64,000 bases of DNA from Streblospio benedicti (lineage: Eukaryota > Annelida > Polychaeta > Spionida > Spionidae): the NCBI GenBank assembly GCA_019095985.1, contig CM032661.1, positions 7,862,219 through 7,926,218 on the forward strand, written 5' to 3'. Of this stretch, positions 11,870-22,969 are shown piece after piece; position 1 is the stretch's first letter, and every line of letters starts with the position of its first letter. The position numbers and the translations under genes are program-made. A model generated the notes under the pieces. It did not search any database. It was not told the DNA's origin and worked only from the letters and a program-made list of their open reading frames with translations.

Positions 11870-11985
11870 CTAGACACTTATGGTTGATAATAGGGGATAA
11901 AAGGGCGGTGTTTCCGTACATATAAGCGCAGTAATTCTCGCCAATTGGCCATCAACTAACGGGAAGGAGTTGTAAAGAACACTGT
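11870..11985 (+). promoter_or_regulatory. Weak TATA-type promoter candidate
   Basis: GGGGATAAAAGGGCGG near 11915 resembles a TATA region, with a possible start about 30 bp downstream. No exon with a good splice donor follows, so this is a weak call. Confidence 0.12.
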
Positions 11986-12041
11986 GTGTGGAACGTGTCA
12001 GGACTTCAGGCTGCTTATTCACTGTTTCCATGGATGCTTTG

Positions 12042-12805
12042 TTAAGATTAAGTCAGCCTCCACGTCATTTGAGCCGACATAGATATTTATGCTGACACAC
12101 CAATTCATGTGTATCATCTTTAGTGTAACGGGTTTTATGCAATTGTAGTGTACGTAAAAGTGTCAAAATTCAAATTAAAAAAGCTTTTTTTTAACAAATT
12201 GAAGGGTATGGAAGAAAATGAATTTATCTATCATTGGATTTAAATTAAATCTGTAATATGCTGTTTAATCTGTTATTTAACTGCAGCCATGTGATACGGT
12301 TTAAGAGGGGGGTATATACCACCCTTTGATCTCAACATCTCAATTAATTAATGTCAATGCAAACGCCCTTTTCTCAAATCTCAATCAATTGATCTCGATG
12401 AATTGAAAGGTCAAATCTCAATTCTCAATTCTCAATTCTCAATGAATTAAAAAGCCATATCTCAACTCTCACTAAATTGTATATACCGCCCTCTGTAATG
12501 GATCAGATTAAGATTAAGTCAGTTTCCACATCATTTGAGCCTACATAGATATTTATGCTGACACAACAATTCATGTGTATCATCTTTAGTGTAACGGGTT
12601 TTATGCAATTGTAGTGTACGTAAAAGTGTCAAAATTCAAATTAAAAAAGCTTTTTTTTAAAAGCAAATTGAAGGGTATGGAAGAAAATGAATTTATTTAT
12701 CATTAGATTTGAATTTATCTGTAATATGCTGTTTAATCTGCTATTTAACTTATCATATTATTGTTTTTATGAGGATGTGCCTGCAGTCATGTGATACGGT
12801 TTAAG
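12042..12805 (+). repeat. Direct duplication split by a MITE
   Basis: Copy 1 (12042-12305) and copy 2 (12508-12805) are highly similar over ~260 bp, sharing for example TTATGCAATTGTAGTGTACG. Copy 2 holds ~30 extra bases (TTATCATATTATTGTTTTTA and following) before the shared end CATGTGATACGGTTTAAG. The two copies are separated by the CTCAATT-rich element at 12306-12494. Confidence 0.85.
12306..12494. mobile_element. TTCTCAA-rich MITE with GGGGTATATA ends
   Basis: The left end reads AGGGGGGTATATACC and the right end TATATACCGCCCTC, an imperfect inverted pair. The body repeats CTCAATTCTCAATTCTCAAT. A relative with repeated ATTCTCA and ATCTCA phrases lies at 46025-46215. Its terminal repeat also resembles the family at 18567, so they may be distant kin. 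Confidence 0.6.
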
Positions 12806-13430
12806 CACCACAATGTGAATATTAAAAGCAGCTTTGTGTAAACTTTCTTGTGTCATCCTAGTGACATCATGTGACCGTCAAGATAATTTGAGAATCTACG
12901 TGATACTATGCTTATTTTGATTGTATATGTTTACAAATTCCTGAATAAATCTGATATAATGTTAGTTTAGGACACGGGACATCAAATTGTCAACACAAAG
13001 ATGTTAAAAGCGACAGCAGAAGTGACACTGACGGAGATTTCTAAGCCACAAGTCGTGGTTACAAACTGACACTGCGTGTAGTGTCTAATAACCGACAAAC
13101 ACAGGCGGCGATGGTCACAGCTCATCAGGCCGCGGAGGTCGCTGTAAATGTCCGCTGTAACGCGTTATTGTGGTTTAAGCGGCCGCCACTGACTATATAG
13201 TGTGTGGAACATTTAAATAACCAAATTAAAATTAAAAATTAAAATTTAAAACTGAATATTGCTTACAAACAAATTTTCAGATCTTTCCATTGTCGTAGAA
13301 TAGGTACTTCTAGGCAAATGTTGAGTTTAGGTATTGATTGTTACCCTGTTATCTTACGTAAATTGATTTTTTAGCTTAAAAGAACGTATTTTTTACTAGC
13401 TGTAATATTATTGTTGCAACCCTTGCAGAT
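12806..13430. other. No gene seen; small CpG-rich patch
   Basis: The stretch 13075-13195 is CpG-rich, containing GGCGGCGATGG, GGCCGCGGAGG and GCGGCCGCC, and is followed by A+T-rich DNA. No frame, repeat boundary or RNA gene was identified. Confidence 0.4.
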
Positions 13431-13436
13431 GCTATG

Positions 13437-15073
13437 TTTTTAGATGTTCCAACTTGTTTAAAAGGTGGATGGATCAAATATTCGTAAAAAGATAATGTGA
13501 TACTAATTTGTACATAATGTATTATTCCAATTAACAATTTCTATGGATTTTTTATATGTATATATACATATACATGTAATTTATCTGAAATAAAATTATG
13601 TTATGTTATGTTATGTTCAAAAAAGTCTGTCCTGCCACACCTATGACTTTACACCATCAGATGTGGCAAAAATACACATTGCTGTGTTAACTTATTTGAA
13701 ATAACCTCGATTTTAATGAGATCTGAAGGGCTGACTTTCATCGCTTTTCGTCCTTTGTACACGACTTTTAATATTTAGCTTCTTGCTTTGAACATGGCTC
13801 TTTTACAAAGCTATCTGTTGTTTTAGTAAGCACCACCTTATAAACGTTTGAGTTGTGGAATACACTTGCGTCATATTTCTGTCTTTTTGTGTACCATGGA
13901 ATATTGAAATAAATACGCAAATTAAGAAGTCTGCTATGACACACACATGAGCTACATTTACCGCATCCTCTGGCACATGCAAATACTATCAAGCACTGAA
14001 AAACGTATTGTTATAGAGCTTTTTACGAATTTAGAATAGTATTACATTTACTCCTAACTCCCACTGAGAACGCCAAACGACTTTTCAACCCCTTCATTTA
14101 AACCTGGCTTTTCATCAAGATATCAGTATCATGTAAAAACACGAGCTGTTCTAAGAAAATGGTGAGGGTGTTTTGTACGTAGCAGTGGAGGACTTACTGG
14201 GGGAAAACAGNNNNNNNNNNNNNNNNNNNNNNNNNNNNNNNNNNNNNNNNNNNNNNNNNNNNNNNNNNNNNNNNNNNNNNNNNNNNNNNNNNNNNNNNNN
14301 NNNNNNNNNNTTTTTAGATGTTCCAACTTGTTTAAAAGGTGGATGGATCAACTATATTCGTAAAAGATAATGTGATACTAATTTGTACATAATGTATTAT
14401 TCCAATTAACAATTTCTATGGATTTTTATATATATACATGTAATTTATCTGAAATAAAATTATGTTATGTTATGTTATGTTAAAAAGTCTGACCTGCCAC
14501 ACCTATGTTCTCCTACTTTACACCATCAGTTGTGTGAGGCATATCTATGATCTGTGACGGCAAAAATACACATTGCTGTGTTAACTTATTTAAAATAACC
14601 TCGATTTTAGTGAGATCTGAAGGGCTGACTTTCATCGCTGTTCGTCCTTTGTACACGACTTTTAATATTTAGCTTCTTGCTTTGAACATGGCTCTTTTTT
14701 TAAAGCTATCTGTTGTTTTAGTAAGCACCTTATAAACGTTTGAGTTGTGGAATACATGTGCGTCATACTGTCTTTTTGTGTACCATGGAATATTGAAATA
14801 AATACGCAAATTAAGAAGTCTGCTATGACACACACATGTAGCCACATTTAACATGCAAATACTATCAAGCACTAAAACGTTTATTGTTATAGAGCTTTAC
14901 GAATTTAGAATAATACATTTACTTCAACTTTTGAGAACGGCAAACGCTCGATTTTCAATCCCTTCATTTAAACCTGGCATCAAGATATCAGTATATGTAA
15001 AAACACGAGCTGTTCTAAGAAAATGGTGAGGGTGTTTTGTACGTAGCAGTGGAGGACTTACTGGGGAAAACAG
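13437..15073 (+). repeat. Same ~770-bp segment on both sides of a gap
   Basis: The segment 13437-14210 is repeated at 14311-15073. The second copy begins at the first base after the 100 Ns, and the first copy ends at the last base before them (both reach GGAAAACAG). The copies differ by many substitutions and several short indels. This is what two unmerged allelic contig ends produce. Each copy contains a (TTATG)4 run (13596-13615; 14459-14478) after AATAAAA, like the 3' tail of a non-LTR retrotransposon. Confidence 0.9.
14211..14310. other. Assembly gap of 100 Ns
   Basis: Exactly 100 Ns, the usual placeholder for a gap of unknown size. The repeated flanks suggest its true size may be negative, meaning the contigs overlap. 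Confidence 0.98.
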
Positions 15074-15411
15074 ATCTGGGCAGCAGCAGCGACCCATTAG
15101 AGCAGGTGCGCCATAAAAACACCCGTCTCTGATTGGTTGACAGCCAATAACGTCACACGTAAAACGTGCCGCGTGTGTACGTAAAACGTCTGCTCAAGGA
15201 CGGTTATAAAAACAGACGTGTGAGGAGAGGAAAGAAGTGTGCGGAATCTAATCGAATGCGACCAAATGTGTTACTTGTGACGTCCATAAAGCAGGGATAA
15301 GTGTGCCGTGATCGTACGTCCACATTTGCCACATACACTAAAGCAATCATTAGATAGACGGTTTGTTTCCATACAGTAGTAAACATACACTTTTTTGTTT
15401 CTATGGTGGCG

Positions 15412-15467
15412 TAGCCTCGTTCAACCAGACTCTGTATTGCAATACTTGGCCTGGTTGTTCGAGGCTA
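15412..15467. mobile_element. TAGTCTCG-family TIR element, copy C
   Basis: A 56-bp near-palindrome starts TAGCCTCGTTCAACCAGAC and ends CTGGTTGTTCGAGGCTA. Unlike copies A and D it shows no clear 9-bp flanking repeat. Confidence 0.65.
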
Positions 15468-15724
15468 TGGGGGTTTACCGTATCAGGAGGAAGTGTTTGA
15501 TGTAAGCCGTAACTCTCCATACGTCACCCTGCCAGCAGCAGCTAGTGTGTGATCTACGCGCCCGCTTAAAGTTACGATAAAGTATAATGTGGACAAAGCC
15601 TTCCGCTACATGAGCAGCCTTTGTTTTCGGCTGAGTTATGTTCGCTCGGCTGAAGGTCGGCGACATCTGTAGATAAACACAGCGCAAACTCTGTAATGAG
15701 ACCTCGGCACGTGGCAAGTGGTCT

Positions 15725-15857
15725 AAATACAGAGGTTGTTACGTTACGAGGGTTCATAATCGGTATTGTTATGAAGGTTTTGGACGGTGAGAAGTGGTCT
15801 TATTGCAGAGGTGGTCTCCAAAAAGAGAGTTGGTCTTTATTTGAGGTTGCACTGTAG
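15725..15857 (-). mobile_element. Pogo-like MITE fragment
   Basis: Contains AGAGGTGGTCTCCAAAAAGA and ends GAGGTTGCACTGTA, a one-base variant of the GAGGTTCTACTGTA terminus. The other end is ambiguous. Confidence 0.5.
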
Positions 15858-16239
15858 TGGAGATGTGTGTGTGGGTAGAATCGCCCTGACACTCATATGG
15901 CTTTATTAACGTCATTTCAAAGGAAACAGACGAATTTTCAGTGTCAACCGAGCTCTGTGGATCTAAGTAGGAGTTAGTTGTAGTGGAATGTGAAGTGAAA
16001 TTCTTCAAATCCCCAACTATAATCTAATGCAGGTCGTTGTTCCGTGCGCGTACAGCAGTCAATGTCTACACGGTGCTCTTGCAGCATTACAATTTCATCG
16101 GATTCCTTCTGATAGTTTTACAGACTGATTCTATGATAAATCCAACATTTTATTTACAACTTCAACATTTTCGGTCCAGTCGTCTGCACACCATTCTCAC
16201 GAATGACGTCACTCGATTGTAGTACCATATCCCACCGCC

Positions 16240-16346
16240 AGGTGGTCAGTCTCCGTCAACATTCGGCAATCCTCGTATGTTTCCGCCGCTACTCCCACAA
16301 CTCTGTTGAGCTCCGCTGAAACATTCCGAGTAGTTCCGAGTGCTCC
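16240..16346. repeat. Dispersed GAAACATTCCGAGTAG repeat, copy 1
   Basis: Shares CTCACAAC-type wording and GAAACATTCCGAGTAG followed by TCCGAG with 45160-45253. In both copies GGATGTTTC-like sequence upstream is an imperfect complement of GAAACATTCC, so the element can fold. No family was recognised. Confidence 0.5.
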
Positions 16347-16349
16347 ATC

Positions 16350-17570
16350 TGATTTGGCGTAAAGGAAGAAATTCCCACAATGCATTATAAAAGTCACGTG
16401 CTTTTGTTTGTTTGTCTAAAACCTCCCCACAATTCATAGACATGAAAACTCGTGTATATGGCTCTTTTTGACACTGCCCATACAGGACTCCAAAGTGACT
16501 AGACAAGATTCCAATAGTTTCATAAACCCCCTAAATACATCAATAACACCATAAGAGACTTTTGCAAACCTAGATGTATATTGGACAGACTGCTGTTAAA
16601 TTCATAAGTCTTCAAATTGCCATGCTCGTGTATATGACTATTTAATCCTGCACCCACTCCCATAGGATGGGAAAAGGCACCTTGACATCATGCGCAGAGA
16701 AAAAGTTTATCCTTGCCCACAGAGTATGAAAAAATCATCTTGTTTGAATTTATTGTCACAGTTTGAACCCCCTACAAATACCATAAGACCTCATTTGGTT
16801 TATAGAGTATCATTCAACATTGCAGATGTGGTCCTCTTGTCCATATTGTTCTTGCACCTTGTAACTGTTTGTTTTACAGCCTGCCATGTTTATGTCCCTG
16901 CACCCTCATAGTTCTGTACTGAATTCTGATCCGGCTTAGCTCCAGTCACCTCTGCCATGTACGATGCAAGCTTTATGGCTGCAGCCTAGTGGATGGATAA
17001 ATCTCACGCCTACTAGATAGATTGATTTGGTCGAAATAAAATTTGTGTGTAACTAATGAAGAATACACAGATATTGCCCTCAACGTCAATGTCAGCGTGA
17101 ACTTTATGTGGGAATAAACTTAGTTAAACATGCCTGCATTATGTGGTGAACATTGTGTTGGCTAATATATATTCATGTTATTCATCAAAACCACGAAGAC
17201 TTTAGAATACATATCATGAGTGCCCACATAATAATGCAGAAAAACGACATTGTGGTCTAAAATGATTAGTCAAATATGTATACAACAAATTGAAACTATC
17301 AAAGTTGGTCAACCAATATCAGTGAATGCTCACTATAGATGTTGTATGCAAACCTAATGTATATCTGTTGTTTATAGTCTCTCATGTAATCACTGCTATT
17401 CTGTTAATATTACCATGCTAATGTGTATGTATTTAATCCTGTGTGCACTGTACTGTGAGACCGAAAGGCACCTGGACAGTACTAATTTTTCATGTATCAC
17501 TTTCTCACCAAATGTTGAACGTCAGTCATAGTCATAGTCACAGAAATGAAAGTTTCAAAGTCATTCTTAA
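16350..17570. other. No gene seen
   Basis: Mixed A+T-rich DNA. An acceptor-like GTTTGTTTTACAG near 16878 opens onto a frame that stops after a few codons. Short GTCATAGTCA and AAAGTCATT repeats lie at 17520-17590. Confidence 0.4.
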
Positions 17571-17589
17571 AGTCAAAGTCATTCAACAT

Positions 17590-17675
17590 TACAGATGTGG
17601 TCTCGCTGTAGAGGCTGTCTCGCTATTGAGGTGGTGTCACTGGAGACGCTGTCCTCATGTGAGGATCTACTGTAT
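17590..17675 (-). mobile_element. Pogo-like MITE fragment
   Basis: Contains GATGTGGTCTCGCTGTAGAG and TATTGAGGTGGTG and ends GAGGATCTACTGTA, one base from the family terminus. The left end is lost. Confidence 0.5.
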
Positions 17676-18566
17676 TGGTAAATCTCGCTCACCATCAGCA
17701 AAATGCACTATTAGCGTCCGTACAAAACACACAGGAGAAACCTTCATCTCGGCGTGAAATTAATGAGTTGCCCTTTTTGACGCACCCCGTGCCCATAAAA
17801 CCGTAAATGTCATGGTTACCTCCTGTGTTGGCTTTTTACCAAAACCCCAGTCAGACAACCTACACCCGCCAAAACCAGAGCAACTCAGGAGTGTCCTTCG
17901 CTGTGTTGACAAGATACCAATGGCCTGCAGGAGAGAACGACCAATGATCTGGTGTTAGCTGTGAAGGGAACAACCAATGATCTGGTGTGAACTGTGGAGA
18001 GAAGGCCTCTAAACCAGCAACAGTCCTGTAGGACCCCGGCATACACGTGGGTGGTAATTGTCAACATGAACACAGCTTTTAGAAAGTGACGGCTGCAGCA
18101 ATTAGAAGCTTTCGTGCTAGGAACCTTGACCTTTTAAACAAACACTGGTTGGTATTTGTATGTGTTCATTTATTGTTGGGTTTTATACGTATTTTTAGTC
18201 ATCAGTGGAGTGTGTCAGTGTGCAACCTTGTGGTGCTTATGACAAAAACAAAAACGTTTTTGGACTGTTTTACATGGTTTGATGATAAAAGTAGCATAGA
18301 AAGAAAAGCTACGAACGAACGAAAATAACGTATAATTGTTGGGAGCAATACATCGCTGGCTAAAAGGTCAAGTCAATAAGTGGAAAGGTGCAAGCGGAAC
18401 CCGGTACGGTAATGATGACACGGGTACGTTATGATTGATGCCAGGGTTTTTGTGGACAAAACCAGTCAGAAATAGTCACGTGACTGGCCTGTTGTTTGAT
18501 GGTCAAACGAAGACAGTTTTGGACATCTAAATACTTTTCTGTACGGTGTCCATGGCTGGTGTAATG

Positions 18567-18790
18567 AGGGGGTTATATAACAAAAATGTGACTGGTGATT
18601 TGACCTAAATCTTGGCCGTGAATGGTGAATTGCCCTTATTTAAGTGTGTGGAATTCGATGAAAATCTGATGCAACCTATTCAATTACAATTCCTGGGGAT
18701 TGGGGAAAGACAATGAAATGCATTGGTGACTGGTGATTTAGGGGAAACAATGTTGGTGAATGGATCTTCAGCAAGGCTATATACACCCCT
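18567..18790 (+). mobile_element. AGGGG-TATATA MITE family, copy 1
   Basis: The ends are AGGGGGTTATATAAC and GGCTATATACACCCCT, an imperfect inverted pair. Internal phrases GACTGGTGATTTGACCTAAA, TATTCAATTACAATTCCTG and GTTGGTGAATG are shared with copies at 39295-39496 and, inverted, 20455-20643. No coding frame; non-autonomous. Confidence 0.75.
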
Positions 18791-18829
18791 CTATAATAAT
18801 ATTATACCTAGAATGGATTACCCATTCTG

Positions 18830-18955
18830 TGATATGTTTGTGATTTTATGCATAGTCTTAATTGGTATTTATTTATTTATATGTATCACATGTCGCTCTT
18901 TAATCCTGAAATCAATGTTTCTATTCTATTCTATTCTATTCTATTCTATTCTATT
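18830..18955 (+). mobile_element. Possible LINE 3' tail ending in (CTATT)7
   Basis: A T-rich stretch ends in seven perfect CTATT units (18921-18955). Such pentanucleotide tails are common at the 3' end of non-LTR retrotransposons. No reverse transcriptase sequence is nearby, so this may be only a microsatellite. Confidence 0.35.
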
Positions 18956-18989
18956 GGCAACACCTATTCCTGGCTGCTGCTGCTGCCTC

Positions 18990-19235
18990 CCTAATTGGTG
19001 CTTATTTTGCCATGACACGCTGCTGTCAGGCCTATGGCGTCTGTGGGTGTCGGACCTGGCAACACCGGCCTATACGATGTCACACAGTTTAGCCACCCAT
19101 CCCCTGGGGCCCAACCTGCCCCATGGTGCCTGGGGCCACGAGGAGGCACTGCGCGTGTCTTGTTGCATAGAGCTGTAAGTCCACCGGGGAAGGGCTTACG
19201 CACTCGGCCTGCCGCCTTTTCACCCCCAAGGGGCT
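18990..19235. other. GC-rich patch, no gene assigned
   Basis: GGCCTATGGCGTCTGTGGGT and CCCTGGGGCCCAACCTGCCC give a locally GC-rich stretch. Both strands stay open over about 60 codons, which base composition alone explains. Confidence 0.25.
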
Positions 19236-19329
19236 AGGTGGCTGTAGCTGGAAGCGAGAAGGCAAACAGACATCAAGCTAAACTACAACACTACAGTCTG
19301 ATACAAACTGCGTTTGGAGCCAAGTATAA

Positions 19330-19430
19330 AATGTGTGTGTGTTGTGTGCGCTGGATGTGTGTGGTGTGTGTGTGTGAACTGTGTGTGTGTGTGTGTACAG
19401 GGTGTGTGTGTGCATGGGTGTGTGTGTGTG

Positions 19431-19487
<57 letters not shown>

Positions 19488-19502
19488 GTGTGTGTGTGTG
19501 TG

Positions 19503-19533
<31 letters not shown>

Positions 19534-19567
19534 TGTGTGGTGTGTGTGTGTGTGTGTGTGTGTGTGG
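19330..19567 (+). repeat. (TG)n microsatellite
   Basis: About 240 bp of interrupted TG repeat, purest at 19435-19485. Cys-Val and His-Thr frames across it are artefacts. Confidence 0.97.
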
Positions 19568-20057
19568 TCAATGAATCAAAATGTCTTATCCACCATCCTG
19601 TACATGGGTTTTAAAATGTTTGTCAATCAAGTACCTGGGTGTGTATGGACAGGTGTGTGAGCCCTTGTATTTTATCATTTCAATCAATGTTTATGTTTAA
19701 GAATATGTTTGTTATTATATCTGAGGGGTGTGCTCAAGCACCAAAAACGTCATCAAAACATTTTTATAACTGTCGATTTCTATTCACTTCATACAGCAGT
19801 GACCAGAAGACAGCACTAATCATGAGAAGAACTCAACTCATTAACGTAACAAATATATCATACTTTACTTGTAACAATCCTACTTAAAAGCTCATCTTGA
19901 CCAAAGCTTTCCGTAGACAAGGACGAACAAACTGTAAATAAAGCCCCACCCCTGTGTGTGTTGTGCGCTAATTAACCGCCAGAGAGGTTCAGAGAGGGCT
20001 TCTGCTCGCTGCGAGACCTACGCGGGGATAGATGATTCCGCCTGTTTACACATGTAA

Positions 20058-20402
20058 AAAATGTAAATGTGTTTATTTACAGTCGCAATTCACTGTTATC
20101 GTGCTCCAGCGAATTTACATGTTTACACCAGGTCATTGGCAACATCCTTGTCACATTATATCCTTCTTAACTCCCCGGGGAGCATACAGCACATCGCTAC
20201 CGTAGCGCAGGCATGCTAATCACTCACATTAGCGTTCACTCGCCTGACCTGTACCTATTTAATTAACGTGTAGGTACCACGGAGCAGTGTGCATCCTGTT
20301 AGAGGTTTGTTTGCTCGACACCCACAACCCAACTGGGAATCAAACCCACGACCTTTTCGTCACAAGTCCAACGCTCCAATCATTGGTCGGACTAACGAGC
20401 CC
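20058..20402 (-). mobile_element. tRNA-derived SINE, near full length
   Basis: On the minus strand the head runs from about 20402 through GTTGGACTTGTGAC and AGGTCGTGGGTTTGATTCCC (B box with one change), then TAGGTACAGGTCAGGCGAG, GCTCCCCGGGGAG, and TGCCAATGACCTGGTGTAAA. It ends near 20060 in an ACATTTACATTTTTT-type tail. The order matches the copies at 47578-47826 and 56424-56740. Its A-box region is more decayed than theirs. Confidence 0.75.
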
Positions 20403-20454
20403 CGTGGGTTGTTGTTGTGCTGATGACGGCGCTTAGATAGACTAATGTCTACAG

Positions 20455-20643
20455 AGGGGTGTATATAGCCTTGATGAAAGTCCATTCAGCAACATTTTCT
20501 TTCTAAATCCCCAGTCACCAATACATTTCATTGTCTTTCACCAATCCCCAGGAATTGTAATAGAATAGGCTGCATCACATTTCACACACTTAATTACAGG
20601 CAATTAATTCACACCCAAGATTTAGGGCGAATCACCAGTCACC
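20455..20643 (-). mobile_element. AGGGG-TATATA MITE family, copy 2
   Basis: Inverted relative to the copy at 18567: it begins AGGGGTGTATATAGCC and contains CCAGTCACCAATACATTTCA and CCAGGAATTGTAAT. The far end stops at TCACCAGTCACC without its terminal repeat, so it is truncated. Confidence 0.7.
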
Positions 20644-20659
20644 GTATCTGTTGATTTCT

Positions 20660-21715
20660 ATGAATTGTAGCTCGACATTGCAGTGAAATGGAATGAGAAT
20701 TAACAAGGCAATCCAACGATCCCAATACTGACATTGTAGAGGGAAAGGGGGAATTATAATTGGACAAGAGAGGCTCCTGTTTTCAAATGTCATTACCTGC
20801 ATATTTCATGTCTCTCTCCTTTCATGATAGTTGTGTCTGTATTTTCTGTTTGGCTGTGCAATAAATAAGAAAATAAATTTTGAAAGCACTTATTATTAAC
20901 GTTTTCTTGCTCTAAAGCGCTCCTTATCAAATACAATGAGTCCAGAAAATAAAAATGATATTACAATTCAACAGAACATTAGACAATACAATATCGAACA
21001 CGAACATAAAAGCCAAGAAAAAATGTGTATTTAGTATACTGATACCGTAGATCTACAGTAATTAAAACCATATGCAGACGAGTACAGATCGACCCAGCCT
21101 CAGTGGGTATATAACGTAATAGCTGTGACTTTGGAAACAAAAGGCGGTAGTTGTGTAGGCCAGTGATTCCCATTGCTTTTTACCAGAACAACCCAATAGC
21201 TATAACCTTGCAGCACCGCTAATTTCAAATGTTGCTTTACAATTATGTCCCGTGCAATTTAGTGCACACTAGATTGTCGCAACAGAACAAGCTGTTTCGT
21301 GTGTTCTTTGACGTAAAACAAGATGTTTAGCAAAGGTAGGAACTTTTACTAATTACCATCTAAAATGAACTTCTACAGTATACAAGGTTTACACACATAT
21401 ATAGTACTTATAATATAGGTGCTTTATAGTCAGCAACTATTACATGTTACACAAGCTGAGTTGGCGTAATTATAAAGAACTTCTCATTCATTATTCAGTG
21501 GACCCGTTTGACTCACTGCTCGTACATATGATCGCTGTTCGCCATTGACGGGTTGTGCGTCTCCGCTCCGCTGTTTTAGGAGCCTCGGTGCACTGCATAC
21601 GATAACTTCACAACATACAGTGGAACCTGTCTGTCAACCCAGCTCTGTGGATGTGTTCAAGATGAATATGCAACTTGTGGAGTTACGTGCATGGAGCACG
21701 GAGTCGCCGTATGGG
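20660..21715. other. A+T-rich DNA, no gene seen
   Basis: No splice-flanked frame and no repeat with recognisable ends was seen across this kilobase. Confidence 0.4.
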
Positions 21716-21720
21716 CCCCA

Positions 21721-21753
21721 CCCCTCTGCCATGGCAGATCCATGGCAGAGGGG
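21721..21753. other. Perfect 14-bp hairpin
   Basis: CCCCTCTGCCATGG (21721-21734), loop CAGAT, then its exact complement CCATGGCAGAGGGG (21740-21753). A C-rich run and GGCATGCC follow. Related C-rich wording (GGCGGAGCACGCCCCCAGAC) lies at 21911-21930. It may be the decayed end of a repeat or a structured RNA/DNA site; there is no T-run suggesting a terminator. Confidence 0.7.
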
Positions 21754-22329
21754 CATGCCCCCCGCCCCCCTGGATCATAGTTTTTGTTGTGTCAACTATA
21801 TATTTCAATTTTGCACAATGAATTAAATAATCTCAGTAGGAATAACAGTAACATATGCTTCAAATAGTTCTTAGAATACATTATTTGAGGTGGCGGTTAA
21901 AAACATACCTGGCGGAGCACGCCCCCAGACCTCTCAAGATAGGCACTGACCCTTCGTGTCGTCCGACTCATTTAAGGTTTCCAAAAGTTTGAGAGACACT
22001 TTTTTAGATTATTACATAAATTTTGTTGTTGTATGGTGTTTTCGAGGATTGCGATTTTTTTTCTCCCCATTTACAGGACAAAGTAGTAATATTTGCACTC
22101 ATTATGCTTCATAACAAAATTTTGCATTAACCTGTATATTTCAAACCATATTATAGCATTGGATAATCACCTACACAACAAGGTGTAATTCATAAAAAAC
22201 TGAACCAGTGATAAGAGAGAGAATCGAATTTTAGTAAAATGCCTAAAATAAGCTTTCTTGTATCCTTAACGTCTCAGTGATTATGTTGAACACAGTGTTG
22301 TGTCTGGTTTTGTTTCGTTTGTTTGTAAC

Positions 22330-22620
22330 TATGTATGTATGTCTGTGTCTATGTATGTGTGTCTCCGGAAAAGCTAGAGCTTTTACGCTTCGCCCGATTT
22401 CGTTCAAACTTTACACAACTACTTGGTATGACGCAACATCGAAGTGATTCGATTTTGGGCACTTTGCCAATTAAAGTGTACTTTCCATAGTGCCATTTTG
22501 GGTCCATTTTCAACATTTTCTGCAATAGTTTTGTTGATGCTTGTGAGAAAGCATTCAAACTCTGTACAATGCTTACATGCCTACTAAACATTAACTGTAT
22601 TCAATTTTGCCACTTTGCCA
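22330..22620 (+). repeat. Dispersed repeat, copy 1
   Basis: The phrase GTGATTCGATTTTGGGCACT and the following AATTAAAGTGTACTTTCC recur in altered form at about 32093-32135. Within the copy, CACTTTGCCAATTA appears twice (about 22460 and 22610), so the element holds an internal duplication. No protein is evident. Confidence 0.5.
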
Positions 22621-22735
22621 ATTAGAGTTTACCTTTCAGAGGGCCTTTTTAATTATTTTCTTTCTATTTTTCCTCTATAGTTTCAATACTGTGCGAAACA
22701 TGACCATTGAATTGGCGTAGTGGTTATATTGGAAT

Positions 22736-22963
22736 AAAAGTGCTCAGAGAGCACAGTGTTACCATATTAATGTCGACTCATGGGTAATAGATATTTACTT
22801 TAGCCATGTTTAGAAAGCGCCTGCAATCCAATGCCAATAACATAGATGTAGGACGAGTCACGCATCATGTAAAACCTTTTTTCTGCTTTGATTGCAAAGC
22901 AAACATCTTTATTGCCCATGGGTCAATGTTGCTCTAGCGACGCTGTGCTCTCTGAGCACTTTT
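22736..22963. mobile_element. 228-bp MITE with perfect 21-bp terminal repeats
   Basis: The left end 22736-22756 begins AAAAGTGCTCAGAGAGCACA and the right end 22943-22963 is its exact complement. Within each terminus GTGCTCAGAGAGCAC is itself nearly self-complementary. There is no coding frame. The flanks show no clear target duplication, and this element may be one end of a larger composite with the repeat at 22330. Confidence 0.75.
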
Positions 22964-22969
22964 GATCTA

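Noticed and set aside
13437-15073. A genuine ~770-bp tandem duplication
   Set aside because: Its borders coincide exactly with the ends of the 100-N gap, which favours unmerged allelic contigs.
16865-16915. Acceptor-like GTTTGTTTTACAG with a following exon
   Set aside because: The downstream frames stop within about 20 codons and no donor or polyA signal follows.
18723-19178. A 151-codon plus-strand open frame
   Set aside because: It begins inside a MITE and runs through a (CTATT)7 tract and a GC-rich patch, so it is a composition artefact.
19238-19660. A 140-codon open frame rich in Cys and Val
   Set aside because: It is driven by the (TG)n microsatellite.
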